DNA of 7,232 bases from Roseomonas sp. (lineage in GTDB: Bacteria > Pseudomonadota > Alphaproteobacteria > Acetobacterales > Acetobacteraceae), in assembly GCA_020249415.1 (NCBI GenBank), contig JADCFR010000039.1, forward strand, positions 1 through 7,232, written 5' to 3'. Below the pieces are notes generated by a model. It did not search any database. It was not told where the DNA came from and saw nothing but the letters and a program-made list of their open reading frames with translations. The translations under genes and the position numbers were made by a program. Below are positions 1-6,575 of the stretch, one piece after another (positions within the stretch are counted from its first letter, which is position 1; each line of letters opens with the position of its first letter).

Positions 1-26
1 GGGATAGGTCAGCATGAATCGCACCA

Positions 27-632
27 CTAGCTGATCACCAGGCTGACCAAAACCGCCAATTGCACCCGATCACCCGTGGCCAGGGTATCGGCTGTCATAC
101 CGAAAGCCGCACGGCTGATCTCGCCACGCGCGGTGCAATCCACAATCTCGGCCCCTGTTGCGGGATCGCGCCGGCGCCGGGCAAGCTTCGCTTGTAAGGT
201 GAAGGGCTGGGTCACCCCGCGCAATTCCAATGGCCCCGCCAGATCGAAGGCCTCAATCCGCCCGCCCGGTCTGGCGCTGCCGGAAAACCGCGCCATCGGC
301 CAGCGTTCAGCATCGAAATAGGCAGGCGAGCGCAACAAATCCGCCGCCCCCGGATAGGCATGGGCGATGGACCCGGTTTCCACCTGCACCGCGACACGCG
401 CTGTCTCGGGCCTTGCGGGGTCGAGCGACAATTCGCAGGCAAAGCGCGAAAACTGCCCGGTCGAGGTCAGCACCTGCAAGTGCCGCGCGGTGAATTCCAG
501 CCTCCCCTGGGTATGGTCAAAGCGAAAAATGCGCGCCGCCTGGGCTGGACGGGCGGCAAGGCCCATCAGCGGCAGCACCACGCCAGCCAAGGCACGACGG
601 GGGATGAGCAGGGGTTTTGGTTGCATCGGCAT
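27..632 (-). CDS. YceI-family periplasmic protein with signal peptide
   Basis: This 201-residue protein looks like a YceI-family lipocalin-like beta-barrel. Family members bind polyisoprenoid or other amphiphilic ligands in the periplasm, but the exact role is usually unknown. Residues 1-32 resemble a Sec signal peptide: a basic start (PRR at 11-13), a hydrophobic stretch (about 14-27) and a likely cleavage after RPAQA. The mature part shows YceI-like spacing: an FDHTQGRLEFTARHL first strand, a GQFSRF turn, a valine-rich strand followed by GSI, SPAYFDAE near 102-109, ARFSGSA, and LAGPLELRGVTQPFTL near 131-146. Its length is normal for the family. The ATG at 630-632 is chosen because an AGGA lies 9 nt upstream; a second ATG at 624-626, also with an AGGA 9 nt upstream, would remove only two residues. 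It is divergent from rimP and is not functionally tied to that operon. The family assignment is firm and the ligand is unknown. Confidence 0.85.
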   Translation of the reverse strand: MPMQPKPLLIPRRALAGVVLPLMGLAARPAQAARIFRFDHTQGRLEFTARHLQVLTSTGQFSRFACELSLDPARPETARVAVQVETGSIAHAYPGAADLLRSPAYFDAERWPMARFSGSARPGGRIEAFDLAGPLELRGVTQPFTLQAKLARRRRDPATGAEIVDCTARGEISRAAFGMTADTLATGDRVQLAVLVSLVIS

Positions 633-649
633 GTGTCCTGATCCTAGTC

Positions 650-655
650 ATTATA
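650..655 (-). promoter_or_regulatory. -10 element (TATAAT) of candidate yceI promoter
   Basis: Read on the minus strand, 655-650 is a perfect TATAAT, 17 nt before the yceI ATG. The implied start site, near 643, gives a very short leader that would still contain the AGGA at 639-636. No good -35 hexamer is found at 16-18 nt spacing (the segments there read like AGAAAA), so the promoter may need an activator, or the match may be chance. An imperfect inverted repeat lies directly upstream at 655-670. Confidence 0.45.
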
Positions 656-684
656 TGGGAAGCGCTCCATCTTTTTCTCGGCCC

Positions 685-713
685 TTGCCTTTTGGCGGCA
701 TTGGCGCTAGGGA
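685..713 (+). promoter_or_regulatory. Weak candidate promoter for rimP-nusA-infB operon
   Basis: TTGCCT at 685-690 and TAGGGA at 708-713 are separated by 17 nt. The downstream part reads GCTAGGGA, which partly resembles the GCTAnAwC -10 type described for alphaproteobacterial housekeeping promoters. Transcription from here would begin near 720 and give a leader of about 50 nt that contains the hairpin at 745-766. Both hexamers are imperfect, and the operon could also be transcribed from another position in 633-744. Confidence 0.25.
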
Positions 714-744
714 GATCGAAATTACACCATCCGAGTTTACGGGG

Positions 745-772
745 GGTGGCCTTGCAAGAGGCCGCCTTTTTT
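745..772 (+). terminator. Terminator-like hairpin over the rimP translation start (candidate attenuator)
   Basis: GGTGGCCT (745-752) pairs with AGGCCGCC (759-766), giving eight pairs including one G-U, around a 6-nt loop (TGCAAG). A run of six T follows directly (767-772), then G and five more T. This is a textbook Rho-independent terminator in the plus orientation; the minus strand has only a C-run on its 3' side. The nearest upstream gene in the window is divergent, so there is no obvious transcript for it to end. The likely role is attenuation in the leader of the rimP operon. The hairpin also encloses the AAGAGG Shine-Dalgarno of rimP. Putative attenuators upstream of rimP-nusA-infB have been proposed in Gammaproteobacteria; applying that idea here is inference. 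Confidence 0.6.
756..761 (+). promoter_or_regulatory. rimP Shine-Dalgarno inside the hairpin
   Basis: AAGAGG lies 9 nt before the TTG at 771 and 15 nt before the TTG at 777, which favours 771 as the start. Three of its bases (759-761) are in the 3' arm of the hairpin and the rest are in the loop, so folding should hide part of the ribosome-binding site. Confidence 0.5.
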
Positions 773-1310
773 GTTTTTGCAGCCTGATCTGCCACATCAC
801 GAAGGGCTTGAAGCCCGCATCGCGGAAGCGATCCTGCCCAGCCTGACGCAGCTTGGCTATGAATTGGTGCGCGTGCAGGTTTCCGGCAAGGAACGCCCCG
901 TGGTGCAGATCATGGCGGACCGCGCCGATGAAGCGCCCTTCACCGTGGATGATTGCGAAACCATCAGCCATGCCGTGGGCGCCGTGTTGGATGTGGCGGA
1001 CCCGATCAGGGGTGAGTGGATGTTGGAAGTCTCCTCCGCCGGGATTGATCGCCCGCTGACGCGCACCAAGGATTGGAACCGCTTCGCCGGCCATGTCGCG
1101 ACGGTGGAGCTTTCCATCCCCATGGATGGCCGCAAGCGTTTCCGTGGCATCGCCCTTGGCGCGGATGACGCCGAAGCACGGCTCAAGCTTGATGATGGCA
1201 GCGAAATTACCCTGCCGCGCAGCAATATCCGCCGCGCCAAGCTGGTGCTGACCGATGAATTGATCGCGGCGACGGCGAAAGCCGCCGCCCCAACCAGTAT
1301 GACCCATTGA
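771..1310 (+). CDS. rimP: Ribosome maturation factor RimP
   Basis: RimP binds the assembling 30S subunit in the cytoplasm and helps late maturation around the S12 region. The 179-residue product shows the two expected parts. The N-terminal alpha/beta domain (about 10-91) includes [23 protein letters not shown] and [14 protein letters not shown]. The family signature [12 protein letters not shown] follows at 85-96, then an SH3-like C-terminal domain (about 97-160) with RFRGIALG and [14 protein letters not shown]. The signature has Ala where many homologues have Pro (SSPG). No ATG is available before Met48. TTG 771 is chosen because of the AAGAGG 9 nt upstream, with TTG 777 as the alternative; the frame is open upstream only to the TAG at 708-710. 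It is the first gene of the operon and ends 12 nt before nusA. The identity is certain and the exact start is not. Confidence 0.95.
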   Translation: MFLQPDLPHHEGLEARIAEAILPSLTQLGYELVRVQVSGKERPVVQIMADRADEAPFTVDDCETISHAVGAVLDVADPIRGEWMLEVSSAGIDRPLTRTKDWNRFAGHVATVELSIPMDGRKRFRGIALGADDAEARLKLDDGSEITLPRSNIRRAKLVLTDELIAATAKAAAPTSMTH

Positions 1311-1322
1311 GGAGAATGCGCC

Positions 1323-2846
1323 ATGGCCATTGATATCGCCATTGCCCGTCCGGAATTGCTGCAAGTGGCCGATGCCGTCGCGCGCGAGAAAATGATCGAG
1401 CGTGAGGAAGTGCTGGAAGCCATGGAACAGGCGATCCAGAAAGCCGGCCGCGCCAAATACGGGCTTGAGAAGGATATCCGCGCCACCATTGACCGCAAGG
1501 ATGGCCGCGTGAAGCTGGAACGCTTCACCGAAGTGGTGGAAGCCGAACCGGTCGAGAACGAGGCCACGCAAATCCCCTTGCGCATCGCGCAAAAGATCAA
1601 GCCCGGCATTCAGCTTGGTGAATTCATCGTGGACCCGCTGCCGCCGATTGATTTTGGCCGCATCGCCGCACAGACCGCAAAGCAGGTGATTGTGCAGCGC
1701 GTGCGTGAAGTGGAACGCCGCAAGCAATTCGAAGAATATAAGGACCGCGTTGGCGAAATCATCAATGGCACCGTCAAGCGCACCGAATACGGCAATCTGA
1801 TGGTGGATCTGGGTCGCGCTGAAGCGCTGCTCCGCCGTGATGAGACCATTCCGCGCGAAGCCTTCCGCAATGGCGATCGCGTGCGCGCCTATATCTATGA
1901 CGTGCGGGAAGAACCGCGTGGGCCGCAGATTTTCCTCTCGCGCACCCATCCGGGGTTTCTGGCGAAGCTCTTCGCGCAGGAAGTGCCGGAGATTTATGAT
2001 GGTATCACCGAAATCAAGGCGGTGGCGCGTGATCCCGGCAGCCGCGCCAAGATGGCGGTGATCAGCCGCGACAGCTCGATTGACCCCGTGGGCGCCTGCG
2101 TCGGGATGCGCGGGTCGCGCGTGCAGGCGGTGGTTGCTGAATTGCAAGGTGAAAAGATTGATATCATCCCCTGGTCGCAGGATCAGGCGACCTTCATCGT
2201 GAATGCACTCGCACCCGCTGAAGTCAGCAAGGTGGTGTTGGATGATGAAGGGCGCCGCGTGGAAGTGGTGGTGCCGGATGATCAGCTCAGCCTCGCCATC
2301 GGGCGTCGCGGGCAGAATGTGCGCCTCGCATCGCAGCTTACGCGCTATGATGTGGATATCCTGACGGAAGCCGAGGAAAGCGAACGCCGCCAGGAAGAAT
2401 TCCGCCGCCGCACCGGGCTCTTTGTGGAAGCGCTGGATGTGGATGATGTGATCGCGGGGCTTTTGGTGCAGGAAGGCTTCGGTTCCATCGAAGACATTGT
2501 CCAGGCGCCGGATGAGGAATTGGCCGAAATCGAAGGCTTTGATGAAAGTGTCGCCGCCGAATTGAAGCGCCGCGCCGAAGCCTTCATCGAAAAGCGCGAT
2601 GCCGAAATGGATGAAAAACGCCGTGACCTTGGCGTGGATGACGTGCTGATCGACGTGGGTGGCTTCACGCCGGCCATGATGGTGACGCTCGGCGAAAAGG
2701 GCGTGAAGACGCTTGAAGACCTGGCTGATCTTGCTGGCGATGAATTGGTGGAAATCCTCGGCGCCGAAGCGGTGGATGAGGAAACGGCCAATGCCATCGT
2801 GATGGAAGCGCGTCGTCGTGCCGGCTGGCTCGGCGATGAGGCATGA
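1323..2846 (+). CDS. nusA: Transcription termination/antitermination factor NusA
   Basis: NusA binds RNA polymerase and nascent RNA, promotes pausing and intrinsic termination, and takes part in rRNA antitermination. The 507-residue protein has all domains in order. The N-terminal RNA polymerase-binding domain is about 1-125. The S1 domain is about 143-208 (GEIINGTVKRTEYGNLMVDLG). KH1 is about 230-300 with GMRG at 261-264, and KH2 is about 305-350 with GRRG at 327-330. Two helix-hairpin-helix acidic repeats follow at about 372-423 (GFGSIEDIVQ) and 436-500 (GVKTLEDLADL). The two-repeat C-terminus matches the proteobacterial form. The ATG is preceded by GAGGAG (1309-1314) with 8-nt spacing, and this site overlaps the rimP stop codon, so translation of the two genes is probably coupled. 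NusA is a known autoregulator of its own operon in E. coli, which is relevant to the terminator-like hairpin before rimP. Confidence 0.98.
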   Translation: MAIDIAIARPELLQVADAVAREKMIEREEVLEAMEQAIQKAGRAKYGLEKDIRATIDRKDGRVKLERFTEVVEAEPVENEATQIPLRIAQKIKPGIQLGEFIVDPLPPIDFGRIAAQTAKQVIVQRVREVERRKQFEEYKDRVGEIINGTVKRTEYGNLMVDLGRAEALLRRDETIPREAFRNGDRVRAYIYDVREEPRGPQIFLSRTHPGFLAKLFAQEVPEIYDGITEIKAVARDPGSRAKMAVISRDSSIDPVGACVGMRGSRVQAVVAELQGEKIDIIPWSQDQATFIVNALAPAEVSKVVLDDEGRRVEVVVPDDQLSLAIGRRGQNVRLASQLTRYDVDILTEAEESERRQEEFRRRTGLFVEALDVDDVIAGLLVQEGFGSIEDIVQAPDEELAEIEGFDESVAAELKRRAEAFIEKRDAEMDEKRRDLGVDDVLIDVGGFTPAMMVTLGEKGVKTLEDLADLAGDELVEILGAEAVDEETANAIVMEARRRAGWLGDEA

Positions 2847-2848
2847 GG
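2845..2848 (+). promoter_or_regulatory. Shine-Dalgarno for a CTG start of ylxR
   Basis: GAGG at 2845-2848 overlaps the nusA TGA and lies 7 nt before the CTG at 2856. It is the best spaced ribosome-binding sequence for any possible ylxR start in the correct frame. Confidence 0.35.
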
Positions 2849-2855
2849 CACGGCC

Positions 2856-3464
2856 CTGAGCGAAGCCGCTGCCCTGCCGGAGGAAGATGAGCCCGAAAAG
2901 GGCCCGCTTCGCCGTTGCATTGTTACGCGCGACAGCCTGCCCAAGGCGGAGATGATCCGTTTTGTGCTGGGGCCGGGGCGGGAAATCGTCCCGGATTTGG
3001 CCGAAAGACTGCCGGGGCGGGGGATGTGGTTGAGCGCGCGGGGCGATGTGCTAGAAGGCGCCATCAGTCGCGGGGCCTTTACGCGCGCAGCACGCGGGCC
3101 TGTGGTGGTGCAGCCTGGCTTGGCGGCGCTGCTGCAACAGGGGCTGCGTGCCAGGATTGCCGATCTGCTGGGGCTTGCGCGCCGGGCGGGTCAGGCGGTG
3201 GCGGGTTGGCAGGCGGTGCGGGAATGGCGCGCCGCGGATCGAATTGCCTTGCTGGTGCAGGCCAAGGATGGCAGCCCAGCAGAGCGTGAACGCCTCTCTG
3301 GCGGCGGTATGGCGGCGATTGCGCCGCTTTCCGCCGCTGAATTGGGGCGGGTTTTTGGGCGTGACCACATTGTTCATGTGGCGGTTGCGCCGGGCCGTTT
3401 GGCGGAAGCCATTCGGTCTGAGGCGGGCAGGCTTTCTGGCCTTTCCCCGCAAGATGGTGTCTAA
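2856..3464 (+). CDS. ylxR: YlxR (DUF448) - L7Ae-like RNA-binding protein
   Basis: This is a predicted RNA-binding protein found between nusA and infB. Its molecular role in Alphaproteobacteria is not well defined. From CTG 2856 it would have 202 residues. The YlxR domain spans about 17-85: RRCIVTR at 19-25, MIRFVLGPG near 33-41, and LPGRGMWL at 52-59. An L7Ae/L30e-like domain (the YlxQ equivalent) spans about 101-190, with LLGLARRAGQAVAGWQAV and FGRDHIVHVAVAPGRLAEAI. In Firmicutes these two domains are separate genes. The ATG at 2952 cannot be the start because it would delete the conserved RRCIVTR segment. Upstream in this frame there is no ATG, GTG or TTG back to the nusA stop, only CTG codons at 2856, 2874 and 2937. 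An ATG at 2843, overlapping the nusA TGA, is one base out of frame. Product identity is strong and the 5' end is uncertain. Confidence 0.85.
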   Translation: MSEAAALPEEDEPEKGPLRRCIVTRDSLPKAEMIRFVLGPGREIVPDLAERLPGRGMWLSARGDVLEGAISRGAFTRAARGPVVVQPGLAALLQQGLRARIADLLGLARRAGQAVAGWQAVREWRAADRIALLVQAKDGSPAERERLSGGGMAAIAPLSAAELGRVFGRDHIVHVAVAPGRLAEAIRSEAGRLSGLSPQDGV

Positions 3465-3483
3465 ATCCTCAGGCTGGCCGGGT

Positions 3484-3537
3484 ATGCGGCGGCTCAATGT
3501 GTATCAGATGATCGGGTTCAAAGCGGCGAATGAGTGA
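3484..3537 (+). CDS. Possible 17-codon leader ORF overlapping the infB start
   Basis: An ATG at 3484 opens a 17-codon frame ([17 protein letters not shown]) that ends at TGA 3535-3537. It therefore overlaps the first 8 nt of infB in the sequence ATGAGTGA. It lies mostly in the 65-nt gap after ylxR, with only a weak AGG 10 nt upstream. No family is recognised. It could be a coupling ORF that brings ribosomes to infB, whose own Shine-Dalgarno is poor, or it could be chance: it is the tail of a longer open frame running out of frame through ylxR. Confidence 0.2.
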   Translation: MRRLNVYQMIGFKAANE

Positions 3538-6508
3538 CCAGAACGAGCAGGACGCGGGTAAAAGCAGGCTGAGCCTTCGGCCCGGCGGACGCCTCGAGCT
3601 TGGCAAGACGGTGGATGCGGGCAGCGTCCGCCAATCCTTCAGCCATGGCCGATCGAAGACCGTACAGGTCGAGGTCGTCAAAAAGCGCGCAGCACCGCCA
3701 AGCCCGGTGCGGCCTGGCATTGGCGTGCCCGCCGCGCGTGCGCTTGGCCCGGCCCCGGCAGCCCCTGCTGCTGCGCCAACGCCTGCACCCATCGCCAAGG
3801 CGCCTGCCGCGCCGGCGCCAACACCCGCGGCACCCCCCCCGGCCCCACCGACGGCAAGCCCTGCGGTGGTAGCGCCCGCGGAAGTGCCCCCCCCACCAGC
3901 CGCCGCGCCCGTCGTGGAGGCGCCGGCGCCGGCGCCAGTGGCCGCCGCGCCCGGACCTGCACCAACCGCGCCGCTTTCTCCCGCTCCGGCTGCCGTGGCA
4001 ACCTCAGCGCCGCCTTCTGCCCGCGTGCCGATGGCACCCCCTCCCGCGGCCCGCGCGGGTGCCGCGCCTGGGCGTCCCGGTGCCGGTGGCCGCCAGGGTT
4101 CGGGTGGCCAAGCCGCCCGGACCACCAGCACTGGCCGGCCCTTGACCCAGGCGGAACTCGCCATGCGTCAAAGGGTGCTGGAAGAAAACCGCCGCAACGA
4201 AGCGCAGCGCCAGCGGGAAGACCGTGAACGTCAGGCGCTCATGGTGCGCTCGGCCGCCGAAGAAGCCGCGCGCCGCGTGGAAGAAGAAGCCCGCGCCAAG
4301 GAAGAAGCCGCCCGCCGTGCAGAGCAGGAAGCCCGCGCCGCTCAAGAGGCGGCACGTCGCCCTGCGCCCCCGCCGCAAGCCGCAGCACCCGCCGCTGCCC
4401 CAGCTCGCGGCCCCGCCGGTGCGCCGGCGCGGAAGCCAACCGCGCCTTCAGAACCGCCGGTCAAGCTCACGCTGAAGGCGCGTGCGCCATCCGATGATGA
4501 TGAGGATGGGCCGCGCCGCCCGGCGCTGCGCCGTCCCGGTGCGGCACCTGGACCGGCAAAGCGGCTGGCGCCCGCGCCGGTCAAGAAATCGCCGCCCGGC
4601 GCAGACCGCCGCCGCGAAGGCCGCATTGACGTGGCGGCCGCGCTGGAAGGTGAGGATGAACGGACGCGGTCCATCGCCTCTGTCCGGCGGGCGCGTGAAC
4701 GTGAAAGGCGCCAGCAGGAATTGGCGCGGCTGCGCTCCGGTGCGGAACGCGTGGTGCGCGAAGTGGTGGTGCCGGAAAGCATCACCGTGCAGGAATTGGC
4801 CAATCGCATGGCCGCGCGCGGCGGGGAGGTGGTGAAGACCCTGTTCCGCATGGGCGTGATGGCCACACTCACGCAAAGCATTGATGCCGATACGGCCGAG
4901 CTGGTGGTGCAGGAATTCGGCCATCGCGTGAAGCGCGTCAGTGAATCCGATGTTGAAATGGGCCTGGAAGGCGCTGAGGATACGGATACGGAATTGCTGC
5001 CGCGTCCGCCCGTTGTCACCATCATGGGCCATGTCGATCACGGTAAAACGAGCCTATTGGACGCTTTGCGTAAAACCGATGTGGTCGCGCATGAAGCGGG
5101 CGGGATCACGCAGCATATCGGCGCCTATCAAATCACGGTGCCAGCCGGTGACCGCGTCACCTTCATTGACACGCCTGGCCATGAAGCCTTCACCGCCATG
5201 CGCGCGCGTGGCGCATCGGTGACGGATATGGTGGTGCTGGTGGTGGCCGCCGATGATGGCGTGATGCCGCAAACCGTGGAAGCCATTCGCCATGCGCGCG
5301 CGGCCAAGGTACCGCTGATTGTCGCTGTCAACAAAATTGACAAGCCCGGCGTGAAGCCCGAACGCGTGAAGCAGGAATTGCTGCAACACGAAATCGTGGT
5401 GGAAAGCCTGGGTGGTGAAACCCAGGAAATCGAGGTCTCAGCCACCCAGAAGATCAATCTGGACAAGCTGCTGGAAGCGATTTCGCTGCAAGCGGAAATC
5501 CTTGACCTGCGCGCCAATCCTGACCGCGCGGCGGAAGGCACCGTGATTGAAAGCAAGCTCGACCGCGGGCGTGGTCCGGTGGCGACCGTGCTGGTGCAAA
5601 AGGGCACGCTGAAGCAAGGCGATATTGTCGTGGCCGGCGCCGAATGGGGCCGCGTGCGCGCCATGTTGGATGACAAGGGCCGCCAATTGAAGGATGCCGG
5701 GCCGGCTTTGCCGGTTGAAATCCTCGGCCTTTCCGGCGTGCCGACGGCGGGTGAGAATTTCATCGCGGTCGAAAACGAAGCGCGCGCACGGGAGATTTCC
5801 GAATTCCGTCAGCGCAAGCTGCGCGAAAAGGCCACGGCCACATCCGGCGCTGGCCGTGGCAGCCTGACCGATATGCTGGCCCGCATCCAGGCGGGTGAGC
5901 AGAAGGAAGTCGCTGTTGTCGTCAAGGCCGATGTGCAGGGCAGTTCTGAAGCCATTGGTGTCACACTCGGCAAGCTGGGCAATGAGGAAGTGCGCGTGCG
6001 TGTGCTGCATAGCGCGGTGGGTCAGATCACCGAATCCGATATCCAGCTTGCCAAGGCATCTGATGCGGTGATCGTTGCCTTCAATGTGCGCGCCACATCG
6101 CAAGCGCGGGATCTGGCGCAGCGTGAAGGGGTGGAAATTCGTTACTACTCCATCATCTACGAAGTCGCGGATGACATTGAAAAGCTGGTCAAGGGCAAGT
6201 TGGCCCCGGTGCAGCGCGAAAAATTCCTGGGCTATGCGCAAATTTTGCAGGTCTTCGAAGTCAAGCGCATCGGCAAGGTGGCCGGCTGCCGCATCACCGA
6301 AGGCCAGGTCAAGCGCGGTGCCGGGGTGCGGTTGCTGCGCGATGGCGTCGTGATCCATCAGGGCGAATTATCCACGCTGCGGCGCTTCAAGGATGATGTG
6401 CGCGAAGTGGGCAATGGCCTGGAATGCGGCATGTCCTTCGCCAATTACGATGACATCCGCGTTGGCGATCAGATCGAATGCTATGAGACGGAGACGGTAG
6501 CGGGCTGA
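3530..6508 (+). CDS. infB: Translation initiation factor IF-2
   Basis: IF2 is the GTPase that places fMet-tRNA on the 30S subunit and drives 50S joining. The product has 992 residues. The conserved alphaproteobacterial N-terminus is 1-53 ([23 protein letters not shown]). A Pro/Ala linker covers about 54-197, a charged Glu/Arg helical region about 203-277, and a second linker about 278-360. The IF2_N helical domain is about 415-470 ([22 protein letters not shown]). The G domain has G1 GHVDHGKT at 500-507, G2 GGITQHIG at 524-531, G3 DTPGH at 547-551 with the switch II His, G4 NKID at 601-604 and G5 SAT at 637-639. The C-terminal domains end with [13 protein letters not shown] and [18 protein letters not shown]. 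The ATG at 3530 is fixed by the in-frame TGA at 3509-3511. Its Shine-Dalgarno is weak (AAAGCGG). It is longer than the E. coli protein (890 residues), mainly because of the linkers. Confidence 0.98.
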   Translation: MSDQNEQDAGKSRLSLRPGGRLELGKTVDAGSVRQSFSHGRSKTVQVEVVKKRAAPPSPVRPGIGVPAARALGPAPAAPAAAPTPAPIAKAPAAPAPTPAAPPPAPPTASPAVVAPAEVPPPPAAAPVVEAPAPAPVAAAPGPAPTAPLSPAPAAVATSAPPSARVPMAPPPAARAGAAPGRPGAGGRQGSGGQAARTTSTGRPLTQAELAMRQRVLEENRRNEAQRQREDRERQALMVRSAAEEAARRVEEEARAKEEAARRAEQEARAAQEAARRPAPPPQAAAPAAAPARGPAGAPARKPTAPSEPPVKLTLKARAPSDDDEDGPRRPALRRPGAAPGPAKRLAPAPVKKSPPGADRRREGRIDVAAALEGEDERTRSIASVRRARERERRQQELARLRSGAERVVREVVVPESITVQELANRMAARGGEVVKTLFRMGVMATLTQSIDADTAELVVQEFGHRVKRVSESDVEMGLEGAEDTDTELLPRPPVVTIMGHVDHGKTSLLDALRKTDVVAHEAGGITQHIGAYQITVPAGDRVTFIDTPGHEAFTAMRARGASVTDMVVLVVAADDGVMPQTVEAIRHARAAKVPLIVAVNKIDKPGVKPERVKQELLQHEIVVESLGGETQEIEVSATQKINLDKLLEAISLQAEILDLRANPDRAAEGTVIESKLDRGRGPVATVLVQKGTLKQGDIVVAGAEWGRVRAMLDDKGRQLKDAGPALPVEILGLSGVPTAGENFIAVENEARAREISEFRQRKLREKATATSGAGRGSLTDMLARIQAGEQKEVAVVVKADVQGSSEAIGVTLGKLGNEEVRVRVLHSAVGQITESDIQLAKASDAVIVAFNVRATSQARDLAQREGVEIRYYSIIYEVADDIEKLVKGKLAPVQREKFLGYAQILQVFEVKRIGKVAGCRITEGQVKRGAGVRLLRDGVVIHQGELSTLRRFKDDVREVGNGLECGMSFANYDDIRVGDQIECYETETVAG
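3686..4120 (+). repeat. Low-complexity Pro/Ala-coding region of infB, with C8 tracts
   Basis: This stretch encodes residues about 53-197 of IF2, almost entirely Ala, Pro, Gly and Val, and is the most GC-rich part of the window. It contains two runs of eight C (3833-3840 and 3887-3894, starts 54 nt apart), both read as CCC CCC CCN. It also contains three tandem GGCGCC hexamers at 3919-3936, which form an 18-nt perfect palindrome. It most likely codes a flexible linker before the helical region, and its length should vary between strains. Confidence 0.75.
4259..4360 (+). repeat. Imperfect 42-bp tandem repeat coding a charged helix in IF2
   Basis: IF2 residues 244-257 ([14 protein letters not shown]) and 258-271 ([14 protein letters not shown]) are two imperfect 14-residue units, followed by a partial third (QEAARR, 272-277). 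The corresponding DNA units are 4259-4300, 4301-4342 and 4343-4360. Fourteen residues is two heptads, which suits a long helix or coiled coil. Glu/Ala/Arg-rich repeats of this kind are common in the IF2 N-terminal half. Confidence 0.65.
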
Positions 6509-6541
6509 GCCAAGGCCGCGACCGCCCCGCCTTTCTGGCAA

Positions 6542-6563
6542 GCCTGGGCTAAGCGGCCCGGGC
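6542..6563 (+). other. Hairpin in the infB-rbfA gap
   Basis: GCCTGGGC (6542-6549) pairs with GCCCGGGC (6556-6563), giving eight pairs including one G-U, around a 6-nt loop (TAAGCG). There is no T-run after it, so it is not an intrinsic terminator. It stops one base before the rbfA Shine-Dalgarno region (AGGGA, 6564-6568). It may tune rbfA translation or protect or process the transcript. Confidence 0.45.
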
Positions 6564-6575
6564 AGGGAAACATTC

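Noticed and set aside
1..15. Possible start (MLTYP) of another minus-strand gene at 15, downstream of yceI
   Set aside because: Only five codons are in the window and the upstream sequence has no clear Shine-Dalgarno, so it cannot be supported.
651..2147. 498-codon open frame on the minus strand opposite rimP and nusA
   Set aside because: It is fully antisense to two certain genes, is unusually rich in His and Arg with no recognisable domain, and is the kind of long antisense frame produced by GC-rich codon use. It also runs across the intergenic hairpin and ends in the yceI -10 element.
2952..3464. ylxR starting at ATG 2952
   Set aside because: This start would remove the conserved RRCIVTR segment and the first part of the YlxR domain, and the frame is open up to the nusA stop.
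3919..3936. Triple GGCGCC palindrome as a possible regulatory or repeat element
   Set aside because: It is explained by Ala-Pro coding in the low-complexity linker, and similar GCGCCGGCGC strings occur elsewhere in the window (for example in yceI and other parts of infB).
3469..4164. 231-codon Gly/Ala-rich open frame on the minus strand
   Set aside because: It is the mirror of the Pro/Ala linker of IF2 (GGC and GCC codons on both strands), with no motif or ribosome-binding site seen.
5438..6358. 306-codon open frame on the minus strand opposite infB
   Set aside because: It is antisense to conserved IF2 domains, and its composition is that of a shadow frame with no family resemblance.
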